Assembly (NCBI GenBank): GCA_027082925.1
Contig: JALWTD010000013.1
Location: 1-64,000 of the forward strand
Length of the DNA: 64,000 nt
Reading direction: 5' to 3'
Origin: Flavobacteriaceae bacterium
GTDB lineage: Bacteria; Bacteroidota; Bacteroidia; Flavobacteriales; Flavobacteriaceae
Shown piece after piece: positions 25,532 through 36,300 of this stretch. Position numbers and translations under genes: made by a program. Below the pieces are notes generated by a model. The model worked only from the letters and a program-made list of their open reading frames with translations, did not search any database and was not told the origin of the DNA. How positions within the stretch are numbered: position 1 is the stretch's first letter; every line of letters starts with the position of its first letter.

Positions 25532-26356
25532 TTATTTTTTTCTACGTTCTATAATATACTTGTTACTCGCTTTGGTCTTAGATCTCGTTTTGTATCCTTT
25601 AGCAGGAATACCGTTTCTAGATCTAGGATGCCCTCCTGATGAACGACCTTCTCCACCACCCATTGGATGATCTACAGGGTTCATTACAACCGGTCTTGTA
25701 CGTGGTCTTCTTCCTAACCAACGTGTTCTACCGGCTTTACCAGAAACTAATAATTGATGATCTGAGTTTGATACAACTCCTATTGTTGCCATACAGGTAA
25801 CAAGGATCATTCTTGTTTCTCCTGATGGCATTTTTACAGTTGCATATTTACCTTCTCTTGCCATTAATTGAGCAAAAGATCCTGCACTACGAGCAATAAC
25901 TGCTCCTTGACCAGGATGTAACTCTATACAAGAGATTGTAGTTCCTAAAGGAATCTCGCTTAACAACATTGTATTTCCAACATCAGGAGTAGCTCCTTTA
26001 CCAGAAATAACTGTTTGTCCAACTTTTAAACCACTTTGAGCAATGATGTATCTCTTTTCACCATCAGCATAAGATAGCAATGCTATAAATGCTGTACGGT
26101 TTGGATCATACTCTATAGATTTAACTGTTGCAGGAATACCGTTTTTATCTCTTTTAAAATCGATAATACGGTATCTTTTTTTATGACCACCACCTATATA
26201 GCGCATCGTCATTTTCCCTCGATTGTTTCGACCTCCAGATCTTTTTTTCGGAGCTAATAAGCTTTTTTCCGGCTTGTCAGTAGTAATGGTGTCGAACCCA
26301 TTTACTACTCTAAAACGCTGACCTGGTGTTATTGGTTTTAATTTTCTAACTGACAT
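25532..26356 (-). CDS. rplB: Ribosomal protein uL2
   Basis: A 274-residue primary 23S-binding protein essential for the peptidyl-transferase centre and subunit joining. The N-terminal [22 protein letters not shown] and the highly conserved C-terminal block [27 protein letters not shown] are present and include the functionally important His of DHPMGGGEG. It lies 13 bp after rplW. Confidence 0.98.
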   Translation of the reverse strand: MSVRKLKPITPGQRFRVVNGFDTITTDKPEKSLLAPKKRSGGRNNRGKMTMRYIGGGHKKRYRIIDFKRDKNGIPATVKSIEYDPNRTAFIALLSYADGEKRYIIAQSGLKVGQTVISGKGATPDVGNTMLLSEIPLGTTISCIELHPGQGAVIARSAGSFAQLMAREGKYATVKMPSGETRMILVTCMATIGVVSNSDHQLLVSGKAGRTRWLGRRPRTRPVVMNPVDHPMGGGEGRSSGGHPRSRNGIPAKGYKTRSKTKASNKYIIERRKK

Positions 26357-26369
26357 TTTTTATCTTTTC

Positions 26370-26660
26370 TTAGATATTGCTATAAAAATCAATACTTTCT
26401 CCTTCTGCTAACTGGACTATTGCTTTTTTATAAGCTCCTGATTTTGCTTGAACAACACCACTTTTCGTGTATTTTGTTTTACGCTGAACAGGATAGTTCA
26501 TAGTTCGTACACTTTCAATTGCAACACCGTAAGTTTCTTCTACAGCATTTTTAATTTCAAGCTTGTTAGCTTTTTTATCTACAACAAAGGCATAGCGGTT
26601 AAATAATTCACTATCGTTTGTCGCTTTTTCCGTGATAATAGGTTTAATTAAAATACTCAT
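26370..26660 (-). CDS. rplW: Ribosomal protein uL23
   Basis: A 96-residue protein at the tunnel exit, the docking site for trigger factor and SRP. The N-terminal MSILIKPIITEKATNDSEL and the segment YAFVVDKKANKLEIKNAVEETYGV identify it. It lies 9 bp after rplD. Confidence 0.97.
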   Translation of the reverse strand: MSILIKPIITEKATNDSELFNRYAFVVDKKANKLEIKNAVEETYGVAIESVRTMNYPVQRKTKYTKSGVVQAKSGAYKKAIVQLAEGESIDFYSNI

Positions 26661-26669
26661 TTCTGTTAC

Positions 26670-27299
26670 CTATTTACTTAAATTAGATTCAATCCCTTCT
26701 AAAGTACTTTCAAAAAGGACAACTTTGTTTGCATTCAACAACTCGTAAGTACTTAAACCTGAATTAGTTACAACTTTAGAGTGTTTTAAATTGCGCGATG
26801 ACAAATATACATTTTTATTTGATTCAGCAAACACAAATAAAGATTTTTTGTTCTCAATTCCTAAAGCCTTTAAAACTTCCATAAAGTTTTTGGTTTTTGG
26901 TGTTTCGAAGCTAAAATCTTCTACAACAATGATATTATTGTCTTTTGCTTGAATACTTAATGCAGATTTTCGAGCTAATCTCTTTAAATTTTTGTTTAAT
27001 TTAAAAGAGTAATCTTTTGGTCTTGGACCAAAAATTCTACCTCCTCCTCTAAATACAGGAGATTTAATACTACCTGCACGAGCTGTACCTGTACCTTTTT
27101 GTTTTTTAATCTTACGGGTACTTCCTGATATTTCTGCTCTTTCTTTAGCTTTATGAGTTCCTTGTCTTTTATTGGCCAAAAATTGCTTTACATCTAAATA
27201 TACAGCGTGGTTGTTTGGCTCAATTCCATATACAGCATCAGAAAGGTCTACTTTTCTTCCTGTATCTTTTCCTTGTATGTCTAAAACTGATACTTTCAT
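26670..27299 (-). CDS. rplD: Ribosomal protein uL4
   Basis: A 209-residue protein lining the exit tunnel. The extended loop [43 protein letters not shown] is intact. L4 is the autogenous regulator of the S10 operon in E. coli, where it causes termination and translation block in the leader. Its ATG overlaps the rplC stop codon by one base (TAATG). The attenuator-like region two genes upstream makes L4 a natural candidate regulator here. Confidence 0.97.
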   Translation of the reverse strand: MKVSVLDIQGKDTGRKVDLSDAVYGIEPNNHAVYLDVKQFLANKRQGTHKAKERAEISGSTRKIKKQKGTGTARAGSIKSPVFRGGGRIFGPRPKDYSFKLNKNLKRLARKSALSIQAKDNNIIVVEDFSFETPKTKNFMEVLKALGIENKKSLFVFAESNKNVYLSSRNLKHSKVVTNSGLSTYELLNANKVVLFESTLEGIESNLSK

Positions 27300-27916
27300 T
27301 ATTTCTGAATAATTACATAAGCGTTTTTATGCCCAGGAACACATCCTTTAACAACTAGTAAGTTCTTTTCTGGAACTACTTTTAAAACTCTTAAATTTTG
27401 AACTGTAACTTTTTCTCCACCCATTCTACCTGCCATTCGCATTCCTTTGAATACTCTTGCAGGATAAGATGCCGCTCCAATAGAACCTGGAGCTCTTAAA
27501 CGGTTATGCTGACCGTGTGTTGCTTGACCAACTCCGGCAAAACCGTGACGTTTTACTACACCTTGAAAACCTTTTCCTTTAGAGGTTGCTGATACATCAA
27601 CAAATTCTCCTTCTGTAAAAAGTTCTACTGTTATTTCATCTCCTAATTTATGCTCTTCTTCAAATCCTTGGAATTCGACAACTTTCTTTTTAGCAGAAGT
27701 TCCGGCCTTTTTAAAGTGACCTTGTAACGCTTTATTAGTGCGTTTTTCTGCCTTGTCATCGAAACCTAATTGAAGGGCACTATACCCGTCTACCTCTTCG
27801 GTTCTGACTTGGGTAACTACGCATGGACCTGCTTCGATTACTGTACATGGAATATTCTTCCCGTTTTCATCGAACAAACTGGTCATACCGACTTTTCTTC
27901 CTATTAACCCAGACAT
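27299..27916 (-). CDS. rplC: Ribosomal protein uL3
   Basis: A 205-residue primary 23S-binding protein: [37 protein letters not shown] at the start and [32 protein letters not shown] in the extension that reaches the peptidyl-transferase centre. It is separated from rpsJ by a 144-nt region holding a strong terminator hairpin, so expression of this gene and everything after it depends on read-through or antitermination. Confidence 0.98.
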   Translation of the reverse strand: MSGLIGRKVGMTSLFDENGKNIPCTVIEAGPCVVTQVRTEEVDGYSALQLGFDDKAEKRTNKALQGHFKKAGTSAKKKVVEFQGFEEEHKLGDEITVELFTEGEFVDVSATSKGKGFQGVVKRHGFAGVGQATHGQHNRLRAPGSIGAASYPARVFKGMRMAGRMGGEKVTVQNLRVLKVVPEKNLLVVKGCVPGHKNAYVIIQK

Positions 27917-28060
27917 GTTTATTTAATTATTATTTATTAATTGTTTTTATTTCAAAAAAACAGGGTCAAAATACTTCAACCCTGAATGTATTTTTACGTT
28001 TTTCCTTCGTCAACCGCTCCGGACATGTTATCGGAATTTTTCATCCGACATTTAAAGTAA
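27917..28060 (-). promoter_or_regulatory. Candidate attenuator/leader between rpsJ and rplC
   Basis: This 144-nt spacer inside the ribosomal operon shows, on the minus strand and in order: a tiny ORF ATG 28051 to TAA 28028 (MSDEKFR); a second tiny ORF ATG 28026 to TAA 27994 (MSGAVDEGKT), one nt after the first stop; a strong intrinsic terminator (27954-27984); and a 37-nt AT-rich stretch before rplC. TCGGA/TCCGA pairing is also possible inside the first ORF. It looks like a transcription attenuator for the S10-spc-alpha part. The ligand is unknown, and L4 is the obvious guess. Confidence 0.5.
27954..27984 (-). terminator. Internal intrinsic terminator upstream of rplC
   Basis: On the minus strand CAGGGTTGAA pairs with TTTGACCCTG (ten pairs, including two G-U pairs in RNA, loop GTAT) over 27961-27984. 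Seven T follow directly at 27960-27954. By pattern it is as good a terminator as the ones at operon ends, yet it lies in the middle of the ribosomal operon. Confidence 0.8.
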
Positions 28061-28366
28061 TTAAACTTTAATTTCTACCTCAACTCCACTAGGTAACTCT
28101 AACTTCATTAAAGCATCGATAGTTTTTGATGATGAACTATAAATGTCTAACAAGCGTTTGTAGGTACTTAATTGGAATTGTTCTCTTGATTTTTTATTTA
28201 CGTGTGGTGAACGTAATACTGTAAAAATCTTTTTATGAGTTGGTAGTGGTATTGGCCCGTTTACAACTGCGCCAGTGGTTTTTACCGCTTTTACGATTTT
28301 TTCAGCAGATTTATCTACTAAATTGTAATCGTATGATTTTAATTTTATTCTAATTTTTTGACTCAT
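28061..28366 (-). CDS. rpsJ: Ribosomal protein uS10
   Basis: A 101-residue protein of the 30S head that also serves as NusE in antitermination complexes. Signatures are [57 protein letters not shown] and the C-terminal [11 protein letters not shown]. It lies 17 bp after fusA, joining the str and S10 clusters, and is followed by the attenuator-like spacer. Confidence 0.97.
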   Translation of the reverse strand: MSQKIRIKLKSYDYNLVDKSAEKIVKAVKTTGAVVNGPIPLPTHKKIFTVLRSPHVNKKSREQFQLSTYKRLLDIYSSSSKTIDALMKLELPSGVEVEIKV

Positions 28367-28383
28367 CGTTTCTAATTTAGAGA

Positions 28384-30474
28384 TTAACCTTTAGCTTTTG
28401 CAATTACTTCTTCTGCGATGTTTGAAGGAGTTTCTGCATAGTGTGAAAATTCCATTGATGATGTTGCTCTACCTGAAGATAATGTTCTTAGTGTAGTTAC
28501 ATATCCAAACATTTCAGATAGTGGTACTGTTGCTTTAACAACTTTTGCACCTGCTCTATCATCCATAGAGTGTACTTGACCTCTACGTCTGTTTAAATCT
28601 CCTACAATATCTCCCATATTTTCTTCTGGAGTTACAACTTCAAGCTTCATAATAGGCTCTAGTATAACTGCTTTTGCGCTTTTGGCTGCAGCTTTAAATC
28701 CTAATTTTGCAGCTAACTCAAATGATAATTGATCTGAATCGACTGCGTGGTATGAACCATCAAATAATGTAACTTTTAAGCTATCTACTTCGTAACCGGC
28801 TAAAGGTCCATTTTTCATGGCTTCTTTAAAACCTTTTTCTACAGATGGAATGTATTCTTTAGGAATATTTCCTCCTTTAATCTCATTTATAAAAGTTAAT
28901 CCTGTTTTTCCTTCTTCTGCAGGTTCCATAATAAATTGGATATCTCCAAATTTACCACGTCCACCAGATTGCTTTTTATAAACTTCTCTATGTTTTGTTT
29001 TTGCTGTAATCGCTTCTTTGTATTCTACTTGAGGTTGACCTTCGTTTACCTCAACTTTAAATTCTCTTTTTAAACGATCTACAATAATTTCAAGGTGTAA
29101 TTCACCCATTCCTGAAATAATGGTTTGCCCTGAAGCTTCGTCTGTTTTTACTTGAAAAGTTGGATCTTCTTCAGCTAATTTACCTAAAGCCATTCCTAAC
29201 TTATCAACATCAGCTTTTGTTTTTGGCTCAACTGCAATACCTATTACTGGTTCTGGGAAAGACATAGATTCTAATACTATTGGTGCTTTTTCATCACAAA
29301 TAGTATCTCCTGTTTTTAAATCTTTAAATCCTACAGCTGCTCCAATATCTCCTGCTTCAATCTTTTTAATTGGCTCTTGCTTGTTTGAGTGCATTTGGTA
29401 AATACGAGATACACGTTCTTTTTTTCCTGAACGCGTGTTTAACACGTATGAACCGGCATCTAAAAATCCTGAATATGCACGGAAGAATGCTAAACGACCA
29501 ACAAATGGATCTGTAGCAATTTTAAATACTAAGGCTGAAAAAGGTTCTTTAACATCTGGCTTTCTATAAGCAGGTTCTCCTGAGTCAGGATCAGTACCTT
29601 CAATAGCTTCAATATCTAAAGGTGATGGTAAAAATCTCATCACTCCATCAAGCATTGCTTGAACACCTTTGTTTTTAAATGCAGAACCACACATCATTGG
29701 AATAATTGACATGTCTATGGTTGCAGCACGTAATGCAGCTATAATTTCTTCTTCAGTAATTGAATCTTCGTCTTCAAAGAATTTTTCTAATAACTCTTCA
29801 TCGTATTCAGCTACAGCTTCAACTAATTGCGTTCTGTATTTTTCAACATCTTCTTCTAATTCTTCAGGAATATCAATTTCTTCATAAGTCATTCCTTTAT
29901 CCTCTTCGTTCCAAATAATAGCTTTCTTAGAAATTAAATCAACAACTCCCTTAAAATCTATTTCGTCACCTATAGGCACTTGTAAAGGAACTGGATTTCC
30001 TCCTAACATTTCTCTAACTTGCTTACACACGTTAAAGAAGTCTGCTCCTTGTCTATCCATTTTATTTACAAACCCTAAACGAGGTACTTTGTATTTATCC
30101 GCTTGTCTCCAAACAGTTTCTGATTGAGGCTCAACACCATCAACTGCACTAAAAAGTGCAACTACTCCATCTAAAACACGTAATGAACGCTCTACCTCAA
30201 CAGTAAAGTCAACGTGACCCGGAGTATCAATAATATTTACTACATAATTTTCTCCATTATAAGGCCACTCACAGTGTGTAGCTGCCGAAGTAATAGTAAT
30301 ACCTCTTTCTTGCTCTTGTTCCATCCAGTCCATAGTTGCAGCACCATCATGTACTTCACCTATTTTATGAGAAACACCTGTATAATAAAGAATACGCTCT
30401 GTACAAGTTGTTTTTCCTGCATCAATATGAGCAGCAATCCCTATGTTTCTTGTATATTTTAAATCTCTTGCCAT
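28384..30474 (-). CDS. fusA: Elongation factor G
   Basis: A 696-residue translocation GTPase. GTPase motifs are AHIDAGKTT (G1, residues 15-23), the switch region [19 protein letters not shown] (G3) and NKMD (G4). Domains II to V follow, with [14 protein letters not shown] in domain IV and RRRGQVHSM near the end. It is full length, lies 10 bp after rpsG, and is in the normal str-operon order. No tuf gene follows it here. rpsJ comes next instead. Confidence 0.98.
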   Translation of the reverse strand: MARDLKYTRNIGIAAHIDAGKTTCTERILYYTGVSHKIGEVHDGAATMDWMEQEQERGITITSAATHCEWPYNGENYVVNIIDTPGHVDFTVEVERSLRVLDGVVALFSAVDGVEPQSETVWRQADKYKVPRLGFVNKMDRQGADFFNVCKQVREMLGGNPVPLQVPIGDEIDFKGVVDLISKKAIIWNEEDKGMTYEEIDIPEELEEDVEKYRTQLVEAVAEYDEELLEKFFEDEDSITEEEIIAALRAATIDMSIIPMMCGSAFKNKGVQAMLDGVMRFLPSPLDIEAIEGTDPDSGEPAYRKPDVKEPFSALVFKIATDPFVGRLAFFRAYSGFLDAGSYVLNTRSGKKERVSRIYQMHSNKQEPIKKIEAGDIGAAVGFKDLKTGDTICDEKAPIVLESMSFPEPVIGIAVEPKTKADVDKLGMALGKLAEEDPTFQVKTDEASGQTIISGMGELHLEIIVDRLKREFKVEVNEGQPQVEYKEAITAKTKHREVYKKQSGGRGKFGDIQFIMEPAEEGKTGLTFINEIKGGNIPKEYIPSVEKGFKEAMKNGPLAGYEVDSLKVTLFDGSYHAVDSDQLSFELAAKLGFKAAAKSAKAVILEPIMKLEVVTPEENMGDIVGDLNRRRGQVHSMDDRAGAKVVKATVPLSEMFGYVTTLRTLSSGRATSSMEFSHYAETPSNIAEEVIAKAKG

Positions 30475-30484
30475 TTCTAACTAA

Positions 30485-30961
30485 TTAAAATCTAAGGTGA
30501 GAGAATGCTTTATTAGCATCTGCCATTTTATGAACATCTACCCTTTTCTTAACGGCTGCACCTTCTTCTTTTGATGCTGCTAAAATCTCTGCAGCTAAAC
30601 GCTGAGCCATTGATTTTTCGTTACGTTTTCTAGAAAATGTAATTAACCATTTTATAGCCATTGACACTTTTCTGTCTGGTCTAATTTGCATTGGAATTTG
30701 AAATGTAGCTCCACCTACTCGACGGCTACGAACCTCTACGTGGGGCATTACGTTTGACAACGCTTCTTTCCAAATTTCTAAAGATGTTTTTTCTTCGTCT
30801 TGTTTCTTTCGTTCTACAATATCTAAAGCATCGTAGAATACTTTAAAAGCAACTGATTTTTTACCATCCCACATCAAGTTGTTTACAAAACGCGTAACCA
30901 ATTGATCATTAAATTTTGGATCTGGTAAGAGAACTCTTTTTTTCGCTCTTCTTTTTCTCAT
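30485..30961 (-). CDS. rpsG: Ribosomal protein uS7
   Basis: A 158-residue protein that nucleates the 30S head: [46 protein letters not shown] and the beta-hairpin [23 protein letters not shown]7 is the autoregulator of the str operon in E. coli. The gap to rpsL here is only 24 nt and shows no special structure. Confidence 0.98.
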   Translation of the reverse strand: MRKRRAKKRVLLPDPKFNDQLVTRFVNNLMWDGKKSVAFKVFYDALDIVERKKQDEEKTSLEIWKEALSNVMPHVEVRSRRVGGATFQIPMQIRPDRKVSMAIKWLITFSRKRNEKSMAQRLAAEILAASKEEGAAVKKRVDVHKMADANKAFSHLRF

Positions 30962-30985
30962 GTCTTTACATTAAAGTTTTTAAAA

Positions 30986-31360
30986 TTACTTTTTAGGTCT
31001 TTTTGTTCCGTACTTAGAGCGACGTTGAGTTCTTCCCTCAACACCTGCAGTATCTAATGCACCACGTACAATATGATATCTTACCCCTGGTAAATCTTTA
31101 ACCCTTCCACCTCTAACTAATACTATCGAGTGCTCTTGTAAATTATGTCCTTCACCTGGAATGTATGCATTTACCTCATTACCATTTGTCAACCTTACTC
31201 TGGCTACTTTACGCATAGCTGAATTTGGTTTTTTTGGTGTTGTGGTGTAAACACGTGTACAAACTCCACGTCTTTGTGGACAAGAATTTAAAGCAGCCGA
31301 TTTACTCTTCTTAGTTATTTTGGTTCTTCCTTTTCGTACTAATTGCGAAATTGTTGGCAT
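30986..31360 (-). CDS. rpsL: Ribosomal protein uS12
   Basis: A 124-residue decoding-centre protein and the first gene of the whole ribosomal unit. [25 protein letters not shown] and [23 protein letters not shown] keep the wild-type Lys residues at the two positions where streptomycin-resistance substitutions usually fall. It starts about 50 nt after the predicted transcription start, with no Shine-Dalgarno motif, as usual in this phylum. Confidence 0.98.
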   Translation of the reverse strand: MPTISQLVRKGRTKITKKSKSAALNSCPQRRGVCTRVYTTTPKKPNSAMRKVARVRLTNGNEVNAYIPGEGHNLQEHSIVLVRGGRVKDLPGVRYHIVRGALDTAGVEGRTQRRSKYGTKRPKK

Positions 31361-31418
31361 ACTAATTATTGTTATTAATTACTTTATATTTGTATATAAC
31401 CTCTTTTTTAAGAGTTTG

Positions 31419-31449
31419 CAAATTTATAAATAATTTCTTGTTATTCAAA
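31419..31449 (-). promoter_or_regulatory. Consensus promoter of the rpsL-rplQ unit
   Basis: On the minus strand a -33 TTTG (31446-31449) and a -7 box TAAATTTG (31419-31426) are separated by exactly 19 bp, the textbook Bacteroidota arrangement. A small CTCTT/AAGAG hairpin (31401-31414) lies at the presumed 5' end of the transcript. I find no comparably good promoter inside the 17-kb unit, so this one probably drives all of it. Confidence 0.72.
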
Positions 31450-31519
31450 GACCTGAAGATTTTATTTTTATAAATTAAATTTACACCATATTTATAATGT
31501 ATATTCACCACATAATTTT

Positions 31520-33208
31520 ATGGTCTTGAAAACATTCTACAAATTACTGTTTTTAATATTTTTATTTATAGCTAACCTGCACAGTGTAACGGCTCAGCAA
31601 TACCACTTAACCCTTACATCTAAAGACAGTGTTAGCCGTAATTATTTAGGCACCCTAAAATACAGAGCCTTTCATAAATCTAAAAAAAGTGTTTTTAACG
31701 AAATAGATTCTATCTCATTAAAACTTGCTTATGCCGGTTTTGTAAATAACGATTATCGTGTTACTGAAATTGATTCTATTTTTAAATGTGTATTTACATT
31801 AAACAACAGAATTGACTCCATCAAAATATTTTATCACAAAAAAATACCCAACACTCTTTTAACTGAAATTTCAAATAGTTACACATCAAATTTTTTTACG
31901 ATTACTACTTCAGAAATCGAAAACACTTTAAATAATATTATTACCTACTACGAAAATAACGGATATTCATTTGTAAACGCTTCTTTAAAAAAATTACATA
32001 TTCAAAATAATACGTTAAGCGCTTCACTAGCATTAAATATTTCAAACAAAAGAAAAATTGACAATGTGGTTATTAAAGGGTATGCCGGTTTTCCTGAAAA
32101 ATACATTTCACACTATTTAGATATTAAAAAAGGAGACCTTTTTAATTTAAATACTCTTGAAAGAGTAGAAGGACTAATACGCGCTATTCCTTTTGTAACC
32201 CAAATCAAAAGTCCGGAAGTGTTATTTACTAAAGATTCTACCAGCCTATTTCTATACCTGAAAAAAAAGTCAGATAGTAAGTTTGACGGTATTATAGGTT
32301 TTTCAAATCAAGCCAATAACAACACCTTAAAATTTAACGGTTACCTAAACCTATTTTTAAACAATATTTTTAATAAGGCTGAAACTATCTCGTTTAACTG
32401 GAGAAACAACACTCAAGACAGTAATCAATCTTTGAAATTAAATTTTAGCACACCTTATATGATGAATAGCCGCTTTGGAGTAACTGCAAACTTTGCTATA
32501 TTCAAGCAAGACTCTACATACCTTAACACTTCATTAAATGTAAAAACAACATACGACATTAATCGTAAAAACAGTATTGCTGTAGTTATTAATAGCGAAA
32601 AAAGTGATCTTACAAACAATCTTGATGTTACTGACAATATCGGTCAATTCGATAAACGCTTTATAGGATTGTCTTATCGTTATAAAACTACCCCAAACTA
32701 TTTAAATTCTGAAAGTAAATTTTTTGTGAATGCTCATTATTTATTCGGAAATAAAACCTCTGTCATAGGAAAAACAAAACAACAAAAATTTTTACTACAA
32801 ACACAGCTATTAATTAACATCAATAACAACTTGTTGCGACTTAAAAATTCTACTGAACTACTAAATACAAAAAACCTACTTCAAAATGAGCTTTTTAGAA
32901 TAGGTGGTATTAACTCTATAAGAGGATTTGACGAACAAAGTGTGTTTACCTCTAAATATAATCTCACAAACATTGAGTACCACTTTAATAGTGGTAAAAC
33001 TTCACATATTTATACCATTACCGATTTTGCAATCCTTAAAAACGATTTAAAAAATACCACCGATAATTTATACGGATTTGGCGTAGGATACTACTTTACA
33101 ACAAATTACAGTCTTGTAAACATCAGTTATGTCCTTGGAAAAAACGATCGTGATCCTGTGCAATTCAATAATTCTAAAATTCACATTAAAATCACATATT
33201 TTTTGTGA
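31520..33208 (+). CDS. Omp85/BamA-like outer membrane barrel protein
   Basis: A 562-residue secreted protein. A signal peptide at residues 1-25 (cleavage near VTAQ) is followed by a periplasmic POTRA-like region to about residue 250, including LERVEGLIRAIPFVTQI. A beta-barrel half of alternating strands then ends in ITYFL, with the terminal aromatic/hydrophobic pattern of barrel proteins. The IRGF motif at about 467-470 (GGINSIRGFDEQS) matches the conserved RGF/Y element of Omp85 proteins. It is shorter than BamA, so a TamA/TpsB-like secretion or assembly role is more likely. The substrate is unknown. Confidence 0.75.
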   Translation: MVLKTFYKLLFLIFLFIANLHSVTAQQYHLTLTSKDSVSRNYLGTLKYRAFHKSKKSVFNEIDSISLKLAYAGFVNNDYRVTEIDSIFKCVFTLNNRIDSIKIFYHKKIPNTLLTEISNSYTSNFFTITTSEIENTLNNIITYYENNGYSFVNASLKKLHIQNNTLSASLALNISNKRKIDNVVIKGYAGFPEKYISHYLDIKKGDLFNLNTLERVEGLIRAIPFVTQIKSPEVLFTKDSTSLFLYLKKKSDSKFDGIIGFSNQANNNTLKFNGYLNLFLNNIFNKAETISFNWRNNTQDSNQSLKLNFSTPYMMNSRFGVTANFAIFKQDSTYLNTSLNVKTTYDINRKNSIAVVINSEKSDLTNNLDVTDNIGQFDKRFIGLSYRYKTTPNYLNSESKFFVNAHYLFGNKTSVIGKTKQQKFLLQTQLLININNNLLRLKNSTELLNTKNLLQNELFRIGGINSIRGFDEQSVFTSKYNLTNIEYHFNSGKTSHIYTITDFAILKNDLKNTTDNLYGFGVGYYFTTNYSLVNISYVLGKNDRDPVQFNNSKIHIKITYFL

Positions 33209-33212
33209 TTTT
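33188..33212 (+). terminator. Terminator overlapping the Omp85-like stop codon
   Basis: AAAATCACA (33188-33196) pairs with TGTGATTTT (33204-33212). The stop codon TGA lies inside the right arm. The stem is AT-rich and followed by a broken T run, so strength is moderate. Confidence 0.5.
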
Positions 33213-33306
33213 ATTTATAAAAATTTATTTTTTGTTAGAATTTGTTAGTTTATACTCCTTTCCTCTTCTTTTTTTTACAGAAAAAGGATAGTTTAATGTT
33301 AAAAAG

Positions 33307-33338
33307 TTTGGAATATTAACTAATTATTAAGAATTTTG
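33307..33338 (+). promoter_or_regulatory. Candidate susC promoter element, shared with second locus
   Basis: TTTG (33307-33310) and a TAAG-AATTTTG block (33328-33338) lie ahead of the first susC. The same block recurs upstream of the second susC at 38246-38286. The -7 part deviates from TAnnTTTG by a wider gap between TA and TTTG. Conservation between the two loci is the main support. Confidence 0.4.
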
Positions 33339-33364
33339 GGGCTATTAATTCAAATAATTATATA

Positions 33365-36300
33365 ATGAAAACAAAGTTTAATGGTTTTTTAACGCTTCTT
33401 CTAGCGTTACTAGTGCAAGTTACATTTGCGCAAGAGAAAACTGTTACCGGTAAAGTTTCCGACGCAAGCGGACCATTACCTGGCGTAACAGTTATTATTA
33501 AAGGTACCAAAACAGGTACTCAAACTGATTTTGATGGTAATTATTCAATTAAAGCAAACACAGGAGCTGTACTACAATTCAGCTTTATGGGAATGCAAAC
33601 AGTTGAAAAAACCGTAGGTGCTTCAAACACTATTGACGTGACGATGCAAGAAAGTGCAGAAGCATTGAAAGAAGTTGTTGTGACTGCTTTAGGTATTAAG
33701 CGTGAAGCAAAAACACTTCCTTACGCTGCTCAAGAAATAAAAGCAGAAGAATTAAACATTACTCAAGACGCCAACATTAAAACAGCGATTGCTGGTAAAG
33801 TTGCTGGTGTTCAAATACAAAGTCAAGCTGGTTCTAAATTAGGACAAGCAGGGAAAATTAGAATTAGAGGGGCTATCTCTTTAACTTCTGACTCTGATCC
33901 TCTATACATTGTAGATGGAGTTCCAACAGACCCTAATAACATTGACATGGATAATGTTGCTTCATTAAACGTTCTTAAAGGACCTAACGCAACTGCACTT
34001 TATGGACAAAGAGCAGATGCTGGTGTTGTTGTAATTACAACAAAAAAAGGTTCTAAAGGTGGTGTTGGAGTAGAATTATCTAGTTCTATTACTTTTGAAA
34101 ACGTAGCAAACTTACCAAACTACCAAAACTTATACGGTGGAGGTTATGAAGGTGAAGCTTCTTGGGGAACTTTCGGTAACGAATTACCTATTAGCTGGTA
34201 TCCTTCTGAATGGAGTGTTTTCCAAGGAAAACGTTACATTGTTTGGGATAACAACTACGCTGATGAGAGTTGGGGACCTAAATTTGACGGTCAAGAATAC
34301 ATTCCTTGGTATGCTTGGTGGCCAGACAGTCCTTATTTTGGACAAACTGCAAAATACGAAGCACAACCTAACAACATTAAAGATTTTTACGATACAGGTG
34401 TAACTCTTAAAAACTCTGTTGCTTTAAGTGGTGGTAGTGACACTTTTAGAGGAAGAATCTCATTTACAGATTTAGATCAAACAGGTATTACACCTTACAC
34501 TAAATTAGATAAACAATTTTTAAGTACTAGTTTTGACTTTGATGTTACTGATAAATTTAATGTAGCAACAACTTTAAACTTTACAACTTCTAAAGTACAA
34601 GGAGATTTTGGAGATGGTTATGGTAACCAAACTTCCGGATCTTTTAACTCTTGGTTTAGTAGAGGTATTGATGTGAATAAATTAAGAGAGTTAAAAGACT
34701 TAAAAACTCCTGACGGATATTCTGCAAGTTGGAACTGGTGGGGTCCTGACTACTACGCTTATTTTGGTGGTGGATTCAAAAAGCCAGCATTCTGGTTTAA
34801 CCCATATTTCTATATGGAACAATATGACAACATTGACAAAAACGATAACTTCGTAGGAAGTGTAAACCTTACTTACAAATTTAACGATCAGTGGGAGTTA
34901 AAAGGTGGTGTTTCTAGAAACCAAAGAGAGTACAAGAATGAGTACTACGTTCCTTATACTATCTCTTACTCTGCTGCTCCTGAGTTATACAACTCTTGGT
35001 CAAACTCTTTCGGTGTTTGGAAATCAAGCAGCATTGAAAATAACTACAATGCATTACTAACTTACAAAAATAAGTTTGGTGATTTTGATTTAGATGCATT
35101 TATTGGAGGAAACATCCGTATCAACAAATACGATAGAGTTTCTGCACAAATGGATACAGGTGCTAAAACAGGTGGTTTAATTATTCCTGATGTATTTGAT
35201 TTTGCAAATGCTGGAATTACACCAACACCTCAAACTTACAAAAGCCAAAAAGAAGTTCGTAGTATTTATACTAAAGCTTCTGTTGGATACCAAAACATGT
35301 TATACTTAGATGCTACATACCGTAGAGACTGGAGTTCTGCACTACCATCTAACCAAAACGGATATGGATATGCTTCTGTAGGTACTAGCTTCATTTTCTC
35401 TGAGTTAATGGATGACGACAGTATCTTAAACTTTGGTAAATTTAGAGCTGGTTGGGCACAAGTAGGTAACGATTTAGGTGCTTACTTAATAGATCCTTCT
35501 TACCCTCTATCTTCTAAACCATATAATGGTATTTCTATGGAGTATACTTCAACTACTATCATTGACCCTAATATCAAGCCTGCATTAAATACTTCATTTG
35601 AAGTTGGGTTTGATACTAAGTTTATTGGTAGCAGAATTGGATTAAACTTTACATACTATAAAGAAAACAGAAAAGATGATATCATCCCAATTAGTGTACC
35701 TAGAGGAACAGGATACAATAGTTTCTTAACTAACGCTGGGGAATCAGAAAGAAAAGGGGTTGAAATTACTTTAACAGGTACTCCTTTTAAGAATGATAAC
35801 TTTACTTGGGAATCAACGCTTAACTACGGTCAAAACACAACTACAGTTATTAGTTTACCTGGTGACTTACAATCTTTAGAAGCTCCAGGAGGAACTGGTG
35901 CATTCGGATTTGTTAGTGTTATTCACGAATTAGGAAACGAATGGGGACAATTAAAAGGTGCTGCAATCAAAAGAGATGCTAGCGGAAACCCAATCCTTCA
36001 ATCTAACGGTAAATACGTAGTTGAACAAGGTCAATACTTAGGAAGTGTACTCCCTGATTTCACAGGAGGTTTCATTAACACATTCAGATATAAAGACTTT
36101 AGCTTAACAGCTGCAATTGACTTCCAAAAAGGAGGTAAATTCTTCTCTTTATCTGAACAATGGGGTGAATACTCTGGATTACTAGAAGAAACTGCTGCAA
36201 TCAACGATAGAGGAGCGAACGTTCGTGATGCCCTAGCTGATGGTGGTGGTGTACACGTAACAGGTGTTGACGTTAACGGAAATCCTGTAGATACCTATAT

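Noticed and set aside
31520-33208. Identification of the barrel gene as bamA
   Set aside because: It is too short, with a small periplasmic part and no typical bam neighbours. Only an Omp85-like call is justified.
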